From assembly GCA_035691865.1 (NCBI GenBank), contig DASSIM010000104.1:3358-67357 (forward strand): DNA of 64,000 bases. The letters are read 5' to 3'. The notes beneath the pieces were generated by a model, which saw nothing but the letters and a program-made list of their open reading frames with translations, had not been told where the DNA came from and made no database searches. The position numbers and the translations under genes are program-made. Shown here piece after piece: positions 8,217-17,069 of this stretch (position 1 is its first letter; the number at the start of each line of letters is the position of its first letter). This DNA comes from Nitrosopolaris sp035691865 (GTDB taxonomy: Archaea > Thermoproteota > Nitrososphaeria > Nitrososphaerales > Nitrososphaeraceae).

Positions 8217-10571
8217 ATGGTACTCAGAATTGAAGCCAAGTTATGGAATCCTGCCTTGGAAAACATTATTCTGCAAAAATGGGCTAATAATGCAATTTAC
8301 AAGTTCTCAGTAGACGAATCGAGAAAAGCATTTGTGATTGATACTCCTCCTCCATACCCATCTGGAAGGCCTTGGCATATAGGGGCTGCTGCTCACTATT
8401 CACAAATTGATATGATCGCAAGAGCTTCCAGAATGTTGGGGCACAATGTTTTATTTCCGATAGGCATTGATAGAAACGGTCTACCAGTTGAGATTTACAC
8501 AGAAAAAAAATATAAAATCGTGATGAAAAAGACCGACCGAGAACAATTTCTTGAACTCTGTGCTCACGCTCTAGACGATCTAGAGGCTGAGATGATTGAG
8601 GTAATGAAGAATCTGGGCATTAGCGGTAACTTTGAAGAATATTATCGTACCGATTCAAAGGAATTTCGCACATTAACACAGAGCACTTTCATTTATTTAT
8701 GGAAACAGAATCTAATATATCGCGCAAATAGGCCGAATAATTATTGCCCTCAATGTGCAACAACTATTGCAGATGCAGAAATTATCTATGAGACTATCCC
8801 GACAAAGCTAATTTACATAAGATTCAGCATAATCGAAACTGGGGATAGCATTGTTGTTGCTACAACTAGACCAGAACTAATTTTTGCGTGCCAATCAATT
8901 ATCGTAAATCCAAAAGACGAGCGGTATGCAGACCTGATTGATAAGCATGCTCTGGTGCCCATATTCGAGAGAGAGGTCAAGATTATAGCTCATCCTTCTG
9001 CAAAACCGGAATTTGGTTCGGGAGTAGCCATGGTTTGCAGCTATGGGGATGAAAATGATGTCCGGATCTTCCGTGAGCTAGGATTAAAAGAAATTGTATC
9101 ATTGGATGAGAATGGAAGAACTACTTCCTCAGCTGGGGCCTATGCTAACCTTTCGGTCAATCAAGCTAGAACCAAAATCATTGAAGAATTAAGAAACATC
9201 GGTGTTCTTGAAAAAGAAGAAAACATTATGCACAGGATGCCACTATGCGAACGTAGCAGGACTCCAGTCGAGATCATACCGCTTGAGGATTACTACTTAA
9301 AGCAAATCAATTATGTACCTAAATTAAAAGAACTTGCAAATAAGATTACTTTCCATCCTGCTATGCATAGACAAGTTTTGCTTGATTGGCTCAACTCTAT
9401 TTCAATAGACTGGCCGGTAACTAGAAGACGTTTTTATGGTACCGAAGTACCAATTTGGTATTGTAACAATTGCAAACACCCCAATCTGCCAGATGAAGGA
9501 GGATATTATCGGCCGTGGAAAGAAAAGCCTCCATTTGAGAAATGTAGTAGTTGTGGCGGCACTGAATTTATTGGAGAAGATAGAACATTTGATACTTGGT
9601 TCGACTCTAGTATCACTCCATTGTTCATTACGAGATATAAGAATAACTCGCAATTCTATAATTATACTTATCCGACTACATTAAGACCCCAGGGAAAGGA
9701 TATCATAAGAACATGGCTTTATTATACAATCTTGCGATGCTTCCAACTCACCAGTAAATTACCATGGTCTAACGCCTGGATTATGGGATACGGTCTAGAC
9801 GAAAAAGGCGAAAAGATGAGCAAGAGTAAAGGGAACGTGATTGATCCTCTTCCTCTTATTCGTAAATACGGGGCGGATGTTTTCCGATTTTGGGCAGCAG
9901 CAGAGAGTAATTTAGGCTATGATTTTCGTTGTTCTGAGCAAAGAATCCAAACTGCAAAGAATTTCTTATCTAAAATATGGAATGTTGGCAGATTTCTATC
10001 TTCTTTCGATGTTATTTTACAGATGCCTCCCACATTCTCAGCATCTGACCGATGGATTATCGGTGAATTATCACAACTGATCAATAAATGCAAAGAAGGT
10101 TATTCTAATTTTAATTTCTTCATACCCGCAAATGGGATAAGAGAATTTACATGGAATGTGTTTGCTTCGCACTATATAGAAATGATCAAAGGACGCATTT
10201 ACGATGCACGTGATCAAGATGGTCAAAGATCGGCCATATTTACCTCCCAGAAATGTTTCTCGACAATTTTAGTTCTACTGGCCCCGATTTGTCCATTTAT
10301 TACCGAGGAATTATGGACAAAAATTTACTCGGCCGAGAGTATTCATCTTCAACAAATGCCTCAACCACTGGATCATTATGGTGAATTCACAAAATATACT
10401 AAATTGATTATGGATTTTAATTCGGCGGTATGGAATAAGAAAAAAACAACTATTTCAGACGAAACCGGGAAACCATTATCGCTGAAAGATCCTATTGATA
10501 CTAACATCCCATCTGAACTAGATTTATTCAAACAAGATCTAAAGACAATGCATAATTTGAAAAGCTATTGA
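8217..10571 (+). CDS. valS: Valyl-tRNA synthetase
   Basis: 784 residues, class Ia synthetase. The HIGH signature is HIGA at residues 54-57, preceded by PPPYPSGRPW, and the KMSKS motif is present as KMSKSKGN. Between them lie an editing (CP1) domain with TTRPE and zinc-binding cysteine pairs (CPQC, CNNC, CSSC). The C-terminal helical domain binds the tRNA-Val anticodon. The enzyme is cytoplasmic and essential. Length is slightly short for the family, the loss being at the C-terminus. The ATG at 8217 gives the typical archaeal N-terminus with LWNPALE. There are no operon partners. Confidence 0.95.
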   Translation: MVLRIEAKLWNPALENIILQKWANNAIYKFSVDESRKAFVIDTPPPYPSGRPWHIGAAAHYSQIDMIARASRMLGHNVLFPIGIDRNGLPVEIYTEKKYKIVMKKTDREQFLELCAHALDDLEAEMIEVMKNLGISGNFEEYYRTDSKEFRTLTQSTFIYLWKQNLIYRANRPNNYCPQCATTIADAEIIYETIPTKLIYIRFSIIETGDSIVVATTRPELIFACQSIIVNPKDERYADLIDKHALVPIFEREVKIIAHPSAKPEFGSGVAMVCSYGDENDVRIFRELGLKEIVSLDENGRTTSSAGAYANLSVNQARTKIIEELRNIGVLEKEENIMHRMPLCERSRTPVEIIPLEDYYLKQINYVPKLKELANKITFHPAMHRQVLLDWLNSISIDWPVTRRRFYGTEVPIWYCNNCKHPNLPDEGGYYRPWKEKPPFEKCSSCGGTEFIGEDRTFDTWFDSSITPLFITRYKNNSQFYNYTYPTTLRPQGKDIIRTWLYYTILRCFQLTSKLPWSNAWIMGYGLDEKGEKMSKSKGNVIDPLPLIRKYGADVFRFWAAAESNLGYDFRCSEQRIQTAKNFLSKIWNVGRFLSSFDVILQMPPTFSASDRWIIGELSQLINKCKEGYSNFNFFIPANGIREFTWNVFASHYIEMIKGRIYDARDQDGQRSAIFTSQKCFSTILVLLAPICPFITEELWTKIYSAESIHLQQMPQPLDHYGEFTKYTKLIMDFNSAVWNKKKTTISDETGKPLSLKDPIDTNIPSELDLFKQDLKTMHNLKSY

Positions 10572-10674
10572 AAAGATAAGACAGCAGCACGTTTCTGAGA
10601 TCTACCCGCAATGTTTCGCCACACATCTACCTTCATCATCCTGCGTAAACGTACAAACTGTTTCGCTGTGTTCT

Positions 10675-11037
10675 CTATTTTGCGTGGAGTAATTCCAACG
10701 TATCTTCCGCGATATCAATAGCAGTATGAGAGTCTATATTAGATTCCATGGTAACGATGAGAAAGTTCTTATTTAGGTAAAATGTTAAGATCGAGATTTT
10801 TTCGCGCTCTACGTATGCGAATCTTGCTTTTCCCATAGTGTCATCGAACCTCTGTCTCATTGATTTGCGAAGCGCTGTTTGTGCCAGATATAATTCCTCA
10901 TTGGTTTGGTCTACAATAGAATCAATACCACTACGCATACCACCAGCAATTTGTAAGCCTGTGTCATCCACAACAGCAGCATAACGAATATCGTCGTGTA
11001 AAGCAAATATTGATTCACAAAGCTTTGTGTATTCCAC
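10675..11037 (-). CDS. DUF6659-like thaumarchaeal protein
   Basis: 120 residues beginning at GTG (MEYTKLCESIF). It has an alternating alpha/beta pattern with VVDDTGLQIAGGMR near residue 22 and ends in a helix. I recall this as a small family abundant in Thaumarchaeota, provisionally DUF6659, with a roadblock/profilin-like outline. The biochemical role is unknown. An AATAATTAGG sequence about 20 bases upstream is a plausible TATA element, consistent with a leaderless mRNA. Confidence 0.7.
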   Translation of the reverse strand: MEYTKLCESIFALHDDIRYAAVVDDTGLQIAGGMRSGIDSIVDQTNEELYLAQTALRKSMRQRFDDTMGKARFAYVEREKISILTFYLNKNFLIVTMESNIDSHTAIDIAEDTLELLHAK

Positions 11038-11344
11038 GCCGCCATGAAGGCGAACCTAATTATTGAATGTTGGGGTTCAGTTGTCAGCTGCAATTTGTAA
11101 CAAATTATTGTCGTTTTAAGACAGGACGTGCTTTTAAATGGGGTTTGTTACTGTGGGCAATAATATAAGAAATAATGATCGCGTCCCCTGCTTGTACAAC
11201 AAAATCAACGATGTTTACCTTGATTTTTCAAGGAGACGAAATTGAGCTCAAGCCTTGATAGTTCATCATTTCTTATTTCAAGTTAAGCATTTGTTCATTG
11301 TTATATATACTACTGTTGTCTAGTGTAACCACTTCTAGATTTAT
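11038..11344. other. Intergenic region, no gene recognised
   Basis: AT-rich spacer between two minus-strand genes, holding the promoter region of the DUF6659-like gene. Nothing else was recognised. Confidence 0.45.
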
Positions 11345-12196
11345 TTATTTGTGTATAGGATTATCAATCATATTACCCCATTCTGTCCAGGATCCATCAT
11401 AGTTCTTAACATTTGGGTATCCTAGCAGGTATTTGAGGACAAACCAAGTATGCGATGACCTTTCACCTATCCTACAATACGTTATTACTTCTTTGTCAGG
11501 TGTTATTGCCTTTGATTCATAAATTTTCTTTAATTCGTCTACTGATTTGAATGTCCCGTCATTATCGTTGACAACTTGATTCCAGGGGATATTCTTTGCT
11601 CCCGGAATATGTCCTCCTCTCTGAGCATGTTCTGTCGGATATTCTGGTGGAGCGAGAATTTCCCCTGTAAATTCTTTTGGACTTCGAACGTCGATTATAG
11701 CTACACTCTCTCGTTTCTCTAACGATTCTTTAACGTAGTTCAGAAAGACCCGTATGCTATTGTCAGCCTGCGAGGTCTTGAAATTTCCTATTGAATATTG
11801 GGGAATGTATTTGTTAACGTCTCTGTCTTCTATTAACCACTTTTTCCTGCCTCCATTCATTAGTCTGACGTCTTTGTAGCCGTAATATTTAAAGACCCAA
11901 AATGCAAATGCTGCAAACCAATTGTTAAAATCTCCGTAAAGGATTAACGTCGTGTCATCGTTAAGTCCAGCTCTTTGTTGTAATAAATCCTGGCAAGCAT
12001 GCCTACCTAGAACATTCCGACTTACAGGATCATTTATATCCTGCTTCCAGTCAAATAAAACAGCCCCTGGTATGTGACCCAGTGAATAATTTGACCGAGG
12101 GTCATAGTCTACTTCAGCTATTCTAACTTTTTCTGAACCCAAATGATCGGCAACCCATTGAGTATCGACGAGAACCTCGGAATGAACATAAACCAT
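11345..12196 (-). CDS. Two-domain rhodanese, thiosulfate/3-mercaptopyruvate sulfurtransferase
   Basis: 283 residues with tandem rhodanese domains (about 8-125 and 148-278). The C-terminal domain carries the active-site loop CRIGERS with Cys241; the pattern CRxGxR is typical of thiosulfate sulfurtransferases. The equivalent site in the N-terminal domain is Asp89 (YGDFNNW), so that half is structural. The enzyme moves sulfane sulfur to acceptors such as cyanide or thiols in the cytoplasm. CTTAAATATT at 12217-12226 is a TATA box about 26 bases before the ATG. It stands alone. Confidence 0.9.
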   Translation of the reverse strand: MVYVHSEVLVDTQWVADHLGSEKVRIAEVDYDPRSNYSLGHIPGAVLFDWKQDINDPVSRNVLGRHACQDLLQQRAGLNDDTTLILYGDFNNWFAAFAFWVFKYYGYKDVRLMNGGRKKWLIEDRDVNKYIPQYSIGNFKTSQADNSIRVFLNYVKESLEKRESVAIIDVRSPKEFTGEILAPPEYPTEHAQRGGHIPGAKNIPWNQVVNDNDGTFKSVDELKKIYESKAITPDKEVITYCRIGERSSHTWFVLKYLLGYPNVKNYDGSWTEWGNMIDNPIHK

Positions 12197-12216
12197 ATTT
12201 TATTGATACTGTACTC

Positions 12217-12226
12217 GAATATTTAA
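12217..12226 (-). promoter_or_regulatory. TATA box of the rhodanese gene
   Basis: Minus-strand CTTAAATATT about 26 bases before the ATG at 12196, suggesting a leaderless transcript. Confidence 0.5.
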
Positions 12227-12450
12227 GCCTGAATCGATATGGGTGTTTGCATGGATTCATAGCATTTTATGGATAGGTATCAGAATGTACAAATTCTTCT
12301 GGTTTAGCATGAACATCAGATCTGGCTAGTAGATACTAAATAAGCATCTCTAGTCAGACCTTGATACATCCCAGAAATTGACCTCACTGTTGCGATTAGC
12401 ACCGATTCATAAACTGGATAGAATCTATATCAGAGGTTGAGTGGGAAATC

Positions 12451-12460
12451 AATTAAATAT
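12451..12460 (+). promoter_or_regulatory. TATA box of pckA
   Basis: AATTAAATAT is centred about 30 bases before the ATG at 12486. It is too close to the upstream GTG codons at 12477 and 12480 for those to be leaderless starts, which favours the ATG. Confidence 0.45.
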
Positions 12461-12485
12461 GTAAGTTCACGTTTAAGTGGTGCCG

Positions 12486-14087
12486 ATGAGTGACAACCAA
12501 CAAACTCTCACTGCAAAGTGTCTGAGGCAACTCGAAGAAATTGATATCAGGCCTGGCAAGATTTTCCGAAATCTAACGGTACCAGAGTTACTAGAGATTG
12601 CCATTCATAGAATGGAGGGAGAGTTTTCTAATACCGGGGCATTATCCGTGAAAACGGGCAAATTTACTGGCAGGTCGCCTGACGACAGATACATTGTCGA
12701 TGATGATATAACACACAATACGATAGATTGGGGGAAGGTTAACCATCCTCTTTCAGAAGACAAATTTGAAATGATTTTCGGTAGAATGGGAACATTTGTC
12801 GAAGGTAAGGAGTTTTTTGTCTTCGACGGTTTCGTTGGAGCACATCATCAAAATAGGCTACCAATAAGAGTAATTACTGATAAGGCCTGGCAAAATCTAT
12901 TTGCAACTCAAATATTTATTCGTCCGACCGCAACAGAGCTAGAAAATCATAGCCCCAAGTTCACACTTTTATCCGTAAATGATTTTGGGGCAGAATATGA
13001 ATTAGAAGGAACAAAATCTGAGACATTTATTATAATAAATTTCAAGAGAAACCTTGTTCTCATAGGTTCAACGTCCTATGCTGGTGAAATCAAGAAAGCT
13101 ATGTTTTCTGTGATGAACTATCTTTTGCCACGTAAAGGGGTTTTTCCTATGCATTGCTCCGCCAACACCAACAGAAGCGGAGATACGGCATTATTTTTTG
13201 GATTATCAGGTACAGGGAAGACCACTCTGTCGGCCGACCCTGAAAGGCACCTTGTCGGTGATGATGAACATGGTTGGTCCGATAATGGAATTTTCAACTT
13301 CGAAGGAGGTTGTTACGCAAAGTGCATAAACTTAAGGAAGGAAAATGAGCCACAAATATGGAGTGCCATAAAATTTGGTGCAGTAATGGAGAATGTTATT
13401 ATAGACCCCTATACCCGAGAGCCGGACTTTGATGATGGAAGTCTCACAGAAAATACTAGGGCTGCTTACCCTCTCAACTTCATCCCACATGCAATTATCC
13501 CTAGTGTTGCAAATCATCCGAAAGTCATTATTTTTCTAACCGCAGATGCCTTCGGGGTAATGCCTCCGATAGCAAGGCTTACGAAAGAAGGAGCAATGTA
13601 TCACTTTATGTCTGGCTATACAAGTAAACTTGCAGGAACAGAGAGAGGAATCACAGAACCCAAGGAGACATTCTCACAATGCTTTGGTGCGCCATTTATG
13701 CCATTATCTGCCAAAGAATACGCCGAGATGCTCGGACAAAAAATCACTAAGCACGGTACCAAGGTGTATCTCATTAACACAGGTTGGTCGGGTGGGCCAT
13801 ATGGAGTTGGTAAAAGAATGAATCTTGCACATACGAGAGCGATGGTGAGGGCGACATTGAATGGAGATCTAGAAAAAGGATCCTTTACCCACGACCATAT
13901 TTTTAACCTGGATATCCCAACGACGTGTACAGGAGTACCTCCAGAAGTCTTCGATACCCGGAACAGTTGGTCTGATAAGCGAAAGTACGAAATTTCCGCT
14001 CGGAGGCTTGCATCACTATTTATCAAGAACTTTGAAAAGTTTGATAATGTTGCTGAAGAAATTAGAAATGCCGGTCCAACGACATAA
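12486..14087 (+). CDS. pckA: Phosphoenolpyruvate carboxykinase (ATP)
   Basis: About 533 residues, the usual length. The kinase P-loop GLSGTGKTTLS lies at about 239-249, followed by the metal-site motif GDDEHGW (about 258-264). The substrate region GKFTGRSPDDRY is near residue 60. The enzyme converts oxaloacetate and ATP to PEP and CO2, or the reverse, linking the TCA side to gluconeogenesis. In an autotrophic archaeon it would feed carbon into sugar synthesis. ATG 12486 is chosen from the TATA position; a GTG nine bases upstream is also in frame. The gene is monocistronic and convergent with the tRNA gene 15 bases downstream. Confidence 0.95.
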   Translation: MSDNQQTLTAKCLRQLEEIDIRPGKIFRNLTVPELLEIAIHRMEGEFSNTGALSVKTGKFTGRSPDDRYIVDDDITHNTIDWGKVNHPLSEDKFEMIFGRMGTFVEGKEFFVFDGFVGAHHQNRLPIRVITDKAWQNLFATQIFIRPTATELENHSPKFTLLSVNDFGAEYELEGTKSETFIIINFKRNLVLIGSTSYAGEIKKAMFSVMNYLLPRKGVFPMHCSANTNRSGDTALFFGLSGTGKTTLSADPERHLVGDDEHGWSDNGIFNFEGGCYAKCINLRKENEPQIWSAIKFGAVMENVIIDPYTREPDFDDGSLTENTRAAYPLNFIPHAIIPSVANHPKVIIFLTADAFGVMPPIARLTKEGAMYHFMSGYTSKLAGTERGITEPKETFSQCFGAPFMPLSAKEYAEMLGQKITKHGTKVYLINTGWSGGPYGVGKRMNLAHTRAMVRATLNGDLEKGSFTHDHIFNLDIPTTCTGVPPEVFDTRNSWSDKRKYEISARRLASLFIKNFEKFDNVAEEIRNAGPTT

Positions 14088-14137
14088 ATGAGCAAGGAGT
14101 AGTAGCCCGGAGCAGATTCGAACTGCTGTCTCCAGGT

Positions 14138-14156
14138 TTCTTTTCTCATATGAGAT
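14138..14156 (-). other. tRNA-Gln intron 3 (canonical 37/38)
   Basis: 19 bases containing the hairpin TCTC-ATAT-GAGA. The anticodon stem is the outer helix, the central helix is CTCT/AAAG with one C-A mismatch, and the bulges are GG|A and AA|A. This is the standard archaeal intron position. Confidence 0.85.
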
Positions 14157-14172
14157 CCAGAGCCTGAAATCC

Positions 14173-14190
14173 CTAGCCCTAACTTGGAGA
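14173..14190 (-). other. tRNA-Gln intron 2 (position 21/22)
   Basis: 18 bases, in the D-loop/D-stem junction. Exon GGCC pairs with intron GGCT; the bulges are AA|T and AG|G. The inner helix is short, so this is a relaxed bulge-helix-loop type. Confidence 0.8.
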
Positions 14191-14202
14191 TTGGCCACTA
14201 GA

Positions 14203-14234
14203 TTCGGTACCCGATTAGATTAACAACACAGGTT
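14203..14234 (-). other. tRNA-Gln intron 1 (position 10/11)
   Basis: 32 bases. Exon bases CGGT pair with intron ACCG to form the four-base central helix; the bulges are CG|A and AA|T, and ACCT/GGGT forms the inner helix. The cut sites coincide with those needed to restore the D stem. Confidence 0.82.
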
Positions 14235-14288
14235 CGACCGGGCTTCACACGAGCTACATAGCATCCACCGCCAGACCAGTATTTGACT

Positions 14289-14654
14289 TTAACGTTTTGT
14301 GTTGATTTCTCTAAGTACTAGTCCGTATTCCAAATATACCCTCTTTCGCATATAAGGAATGAGCCTATAGTGTATAGAATAGATGTTATTTTCTCTTGCA
14401 AGTATACCTTTCACCAATAATGAGACAACGCCACCTGCGACCTTCGATGGTCGTATCTTATACATTTGACAAAATTGATCTCTCTTTATATGATATTCTT
14501 TCAAGATAAAATATGACCTGTTAACGTCTAATATTAGAGGCCAAATGATTTTCTCCCATACCATTCTCCGATTTTCAGTGGATGATGCATGCTTTCCTTT
14601 CCCTTTGACTCTGCTCTCTTTTACAGTAGCTTCAACTGAAGGCTTCGTGCTCAT
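14289..14654 (-). CDS. Small basic protein, possible winged-helix
   Basis: About 121 residues from the ATG at 14654. The first 35 residues are basic and probably disordered (VKGKGKHASS). The rest shows a helix pattern with YHIKRDQFCQMY and a strand-wing-like end, KGILARENNIYSIHYRLIPY, suggestive of a winged helix-turn-helix. No family was recognised. Longer in-frame starts run into the divergent gene at 14730 and past the TATA element at 14696-14704, so the shorter start is preferred. Confidence 0.5.
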   Translation of the reverse strand: MSTKPSVEATVKESRVKGKGKHASSTENRRMVWEKIIWPLILDVNRSYFILKEYHIKRDQFCQMYKIRPSKVAGGVVSLLVKGILARENNIYSIHYRLIPYMRKRVYLEYGLVLREINTKR

Positions 14655-14695
14655 TCTCTTGGTATGAAATCCTTCTACCAGTGAGTCGTGGGGCA

Positions 14696-14704
14696 CATTT
14701 AAAC
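14696..14704. promoter_or_regulatory. Palindromic TATA element between divergent genes
   Basis: CATTTAAAC contains the symmetric core TTTAAA. It lies about 30 bases before the plus-strand ATG (14730) and about 46 bases before the minus-strand ATG (14654), so it may serve one or both directions. Confidence 0.4.
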
Positions 14705-14729
14705 GCCGGGTTCTGCAACCTATGTACAA

Positions 14730-15455
14730 ATGGATGATGATAATTCTGTTGAACATTCTCTTGAACTTCTTTCTAAAAAGTGGAGGATAGATCCAGAAAT
14801 ATCTGATCTACACCTTGGTAAAAGAAATGACGTGGTTGATACAGCAGTACAAGTTAATGGAGTCATATTTCACATTCCTACACTGGCGGATGATAACCTC
14901 TATGTATTATGGAGATGTTTGTGGCCAGATTGTCACAATTGTTGCGAGCGACAAGGAAGACTGCCCCTTACAAAAGATGATATTGAAATAATTGCCAAGA
15001 AGATGGGCTATCTTTCTAAAGCAGAGTTTATCAAGACAGAAACCCGAATCTCGAGCTGGGAAGCACAAGAGGCCTTCGGCAATATTATAACGACGCTTTC
15101 AATGCTTTCGCTAAAAAGGAATTCTGACGAAAAAGAAGAGCAGGACGGCTTTCCGCTTCAGTGCAGGTTCCTGGATCCTAGCGGTTACTGCGGAATCCAT
15201 CCCGAAAAACCGGGGGTCTGTTGGTTGTATCCCTTTGCTTCGTGGATAGAATCTGACAAAGGAAAAGCTGTCATTCATGCGACGTTCCAGCTAACCGGTG
15301 ATTGTCCTGGCTTTTACGCAAGTAAGTCATTAGATTCTATTGAACCCGTGCTAAAGGAATATTCTGAAAAAATACATAGCTATAATATGGCTGTAAGCAG
15401 AACTACCAGGGAAAATTATTGTTCGATTAGTATCGTCGATATGCATAAGAACTAA
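14730..15455 (+). CDS. YkgJ-family cysteine cluster protein
   Basis: 241 residues. Cysteines 63, 68, 71 and 72 (WRCLWPDCHNCC) and a later set in QCRFLDPSGYCGIHP, GVCWLYPF and TGDCPGF match the CxxxxCC zinc/iron-cluster pattern of YkgJ/UPF0153 proteins. The family is widespread, and its metal and reaction remain poorly defined. The protein is soluble. The start is supported by the TATA element about 30 bases upstream. The preceding gene is divergent and the next gene is on the other strand, so it is transcribed alone. Confidence 0.8.
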   Translation: MDDDNSVEHSLELLSKKWRIDPEISDLHLGKRNDVVDTAVQVNGVIFHIPTLADDNLYVLWRCLWPDCHNCCERQGRLPLTKDDIEIIAKKMGYLSKAEFIKTETRISSWEAQEAFGNIITTLSMLSLKRNSDEKEEQDGFPLQCRFLDPSGYCGIHPEKPGVCWLYPFASWIESDKGKAVIHATFQLTGDCPGFYASKSLDSIEPVLKEYSEKIHSYNMAVSRTTRENYCSISIVDMHKN

Positions 15456-15772
15456 AATCGAATATTAGCTGAATTTCAAAAGATCAGCCATACAACTTTG
15501 TAACTACCAAAGCAACTTTTGGAGCATTCATTTCGTAATAGAATATAAGGAGTAGAAATAGCTACTTTATTTCTATTATTTAAAACCCTTGATTTCATTC
15601 GTAGTGATGATTAATCCTTATGATTTTCAATATGTGATTAACGAATTTTCCGTAACTATCAAATCTTGAATCGCATGCAAATTATTAAGTAATTCATCAT
15701 TGGTTTTCATCGTGTCATGATCCACAAAAATGGTTCATTTACTAATTACAAAAGAGGTGGGGAATTAATCCA
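15456..15772. other. Convergent intergenic region, nothing recognised
   Basis: AT-rich spacer between the ends of the YkgJ-like gene and sod. No frame or RNA was recognised. Confidence 0.5.
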
Positions 15773-16378
15773 TCATTTCTTCGATTTGTCGAATCGCTTT
15801 GCCACATCATCCCAGTTTACCACATTCCACCAGGCATTAACATAACTTGCCTTGTCGTTTTTGTACTGGAGATAGTAAGCATGTTCCCACACATCGCAAA
15901 CTAGCAAAGGGATAGTTCCTGGACCGAGTAGCAAGTTGTGCTTCTCTGCACCAAAGGTCAATAATTGATCTGAAAGCGGGTCGTATGCAAGTAAGCCCCA
16001 CCCAATACCCTCCACAGTCTTGGCTGCTTCTGTAAATTGAGCCTTGAATCCATCGTAACTGCCGCCGAAATCTGCGTTAATTTTGTCAGCTAAAGCGCCT
16101 CCAGGTTTTCCGCCACCACCTGATTTCATGTTAGGCCAGAATATAGAATGCAGCAAGTGACCCGCATAGTGGAATGAAAGGTCTCTCTCTACAGCTTTAA
16201 CATCTGTACCTTGGAAATTGTTCTTCCTTCCATTCTCTAATTTTTCGAGTGCAGCATTGGCACCGTTTACATATGCAAGATGGTGTTTATCATGGTGCAG
16301 GGTCATAATCTCCTTCGATATATGAGGTTCTAGTACATCATATGCGTAAGGTAACGGAGGTAGTTCGTATTTTTTCAC
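15773..16378 (-). CDS. sod: Superoxide dismutase (Fe/Mn type)
   Basis: 201 residues, full length. Metal ligands are visible at His28 (LHHDKHH), His77 (HLLHSIFW), Asp162 and His166 (CDVWEHAYY). The enzyme dismutates superoxide to oxygen and peroxide in the cytoplasm, which suits an aerobic archaeon. Fe versus Mn preference cannot be fixed by eye, though GWGLLAYD and the GPG segment are typical of archaeal members. A glycine-rich insert, SGGGGKPGG, follows the second ligand. Monocistronic. Confidence 0.95.
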   Translation of the reverse strand: MKKYELPPLPYAYDVLEPHISKEIMTLHHDKHHLAYVNGANAALEKLENGRKNNFQGTDVKAVERDLSFHYAGHLLHSIFWPNMKSGGGGKPGGALADKINADFGGSYDGFKAQFTEAAKTVEGIGWGLLAYDPLSDQLLTFGAEKHNLLLGPGTIPLLVCDVWEHAYYLQYKNDKASYVNAWWNVVNWDDVAKRFDKSKK

Positions 16379-16616
16379 AATACATGAAACACAACTGAAA
16401 CTATTAACCTTTCTCTTTTGCCAGCCTTAGATCACGTGACCCATGCTAGTTCACAAACCTATTTCTTATTCCCATCCATTGTCCTCCATTGATCTCTAAA
16501 TTTACGTGTTTCATGCAGTGCGCCAATGTCATCTCAGGATCTAGAAATTAATTATTAGGCATTGTTGACTCAGAAACGTATTTATTCAAAAAATATCTCT
16601 TAAATTTGTAAACAGC

Positions 16617-17069
16617 ATGATTAACAAGGAGATCCTTCAGGCTAGAAAAAAAATCTCTGATGCAAGACCCAAATTTGTCAGACAGGAGAGTTGGAGATAT
16701 GACCGTTTAGACGAGAGCTGGAGAAAACCTAAGGGAAAAGACAACAAGATGAGAAAGCAGTTTTCCGGCGTACCACCCATTGTCAAAATTGGGTATCGAG
16801 GACCAAAGGCCGGTAGAGGTCTTCATCCATCAGGATATATTGATCATCGCGTTTTCAACGTAAATGATCTTACCAGACTTGATGCAAGGAAGGACGCAGC
16901 TAGATTAGCACATACAGTCGGAACACGGAAAAGAATGGAGATTCTGGCAAAGGCCACTATCCTTGGTATTAAAGTACTGAATCCAGGGAAATTACCCACA
17001 CAGACAAGCGAGAAGAACAAAAAGCTAAAATCAGTGGGAGAAAGCGAGGAAGAGGTGGAAAACCGTTAA
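16617..17069 (+). CDS. rpl32e: 50S ribosomal protein L32e
   Basis: 150 residues, basic. The family core is present: RPKFVRQESW, then KIGYRGPKAGRGLHPSGY and the VFNVNDLTRLDARKDA segment. It binds 23S rRNA in the large subunit. The C-terminal tail, acidic and lysine-rich, extends beyond the conserved domain. The gene abuts L19e with no spacer, an arrangement known from archaeal ribosomal operons, but the rest of the spc-type cluster is not here. An A/T-rich TATA-like run lies about 25 bases before the ATG. Confidence 0.95.
   Translation: MINKEILQARKKISDARPKFVRQESWRYDRLDESWRKPKGKDNKMRKQFSGVPPIVKIGYRGPKAGRGLHPSGYIDHRVFNVNDLTRLDARKDAARLAHTVGTRKRMEILAKATILGIKVLNPGKLPTQTSEKNKKLKSVGESEEEVENR

Larger units (their letters stand above)
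14103..14244 (-). tRNA. tRNA-Gln(CUG) with three introns
   Basis: Read on the minus strand, the 142-base gene has four exons: 14244-14235, 14202-14191, 14172-14157 and 14137-14103. Removing introns of 32, 18 and 19 bases gives a 73-base cloverleaf. The acceptor stem is AGCCCGG/CCGGGCT with discriminator A, the D stem GTCT/GGAT, and the D-loop has A14, G18G19 and A21. The anticodon stem is TCAGG/CCTGG with loop CTCTGGA (anticodon CTG), and the T arm is AGCAG-TTCGAAT-CTGCT. Introns sit at positions 10/11, 21/22 and 37/38. Each junction can form a bulge-helix-bulge-like fold with three-base bulges cut after the second base. CCA is not encoded. Confidence 0.9.

Noticed and set aside
7906..8313. 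135-codon plus-strand frame before valS
   Set aside because: Composition is Asn/Thr/Ile-rich without a domain, and the opposite strand encodes a convincing two-helix membrane protein.
13616..14149. 177-codon minus-strand frame
   Set aside because: It is antisense to pckA and runs into the tRNA exons, with a composition mirroring the pckA codons.
14138..14172. Alternative reading of the tRNA as Leu or Met (CAG or CAT loops)
   Set aside because: Neither gives a paired anticodon stem; only CTG with removal of the 19-base intron pairs TCAGG with CCTGG.
14203..14244. A tRNA-Asn-like GTT loop and D-arm-like sequence 5' of tRNA-Gln
   Set aside because: The GTT lies inside intron 1 of tRNA-Gln, and no matching acceptor or T arm could be found for a separate tRNA.
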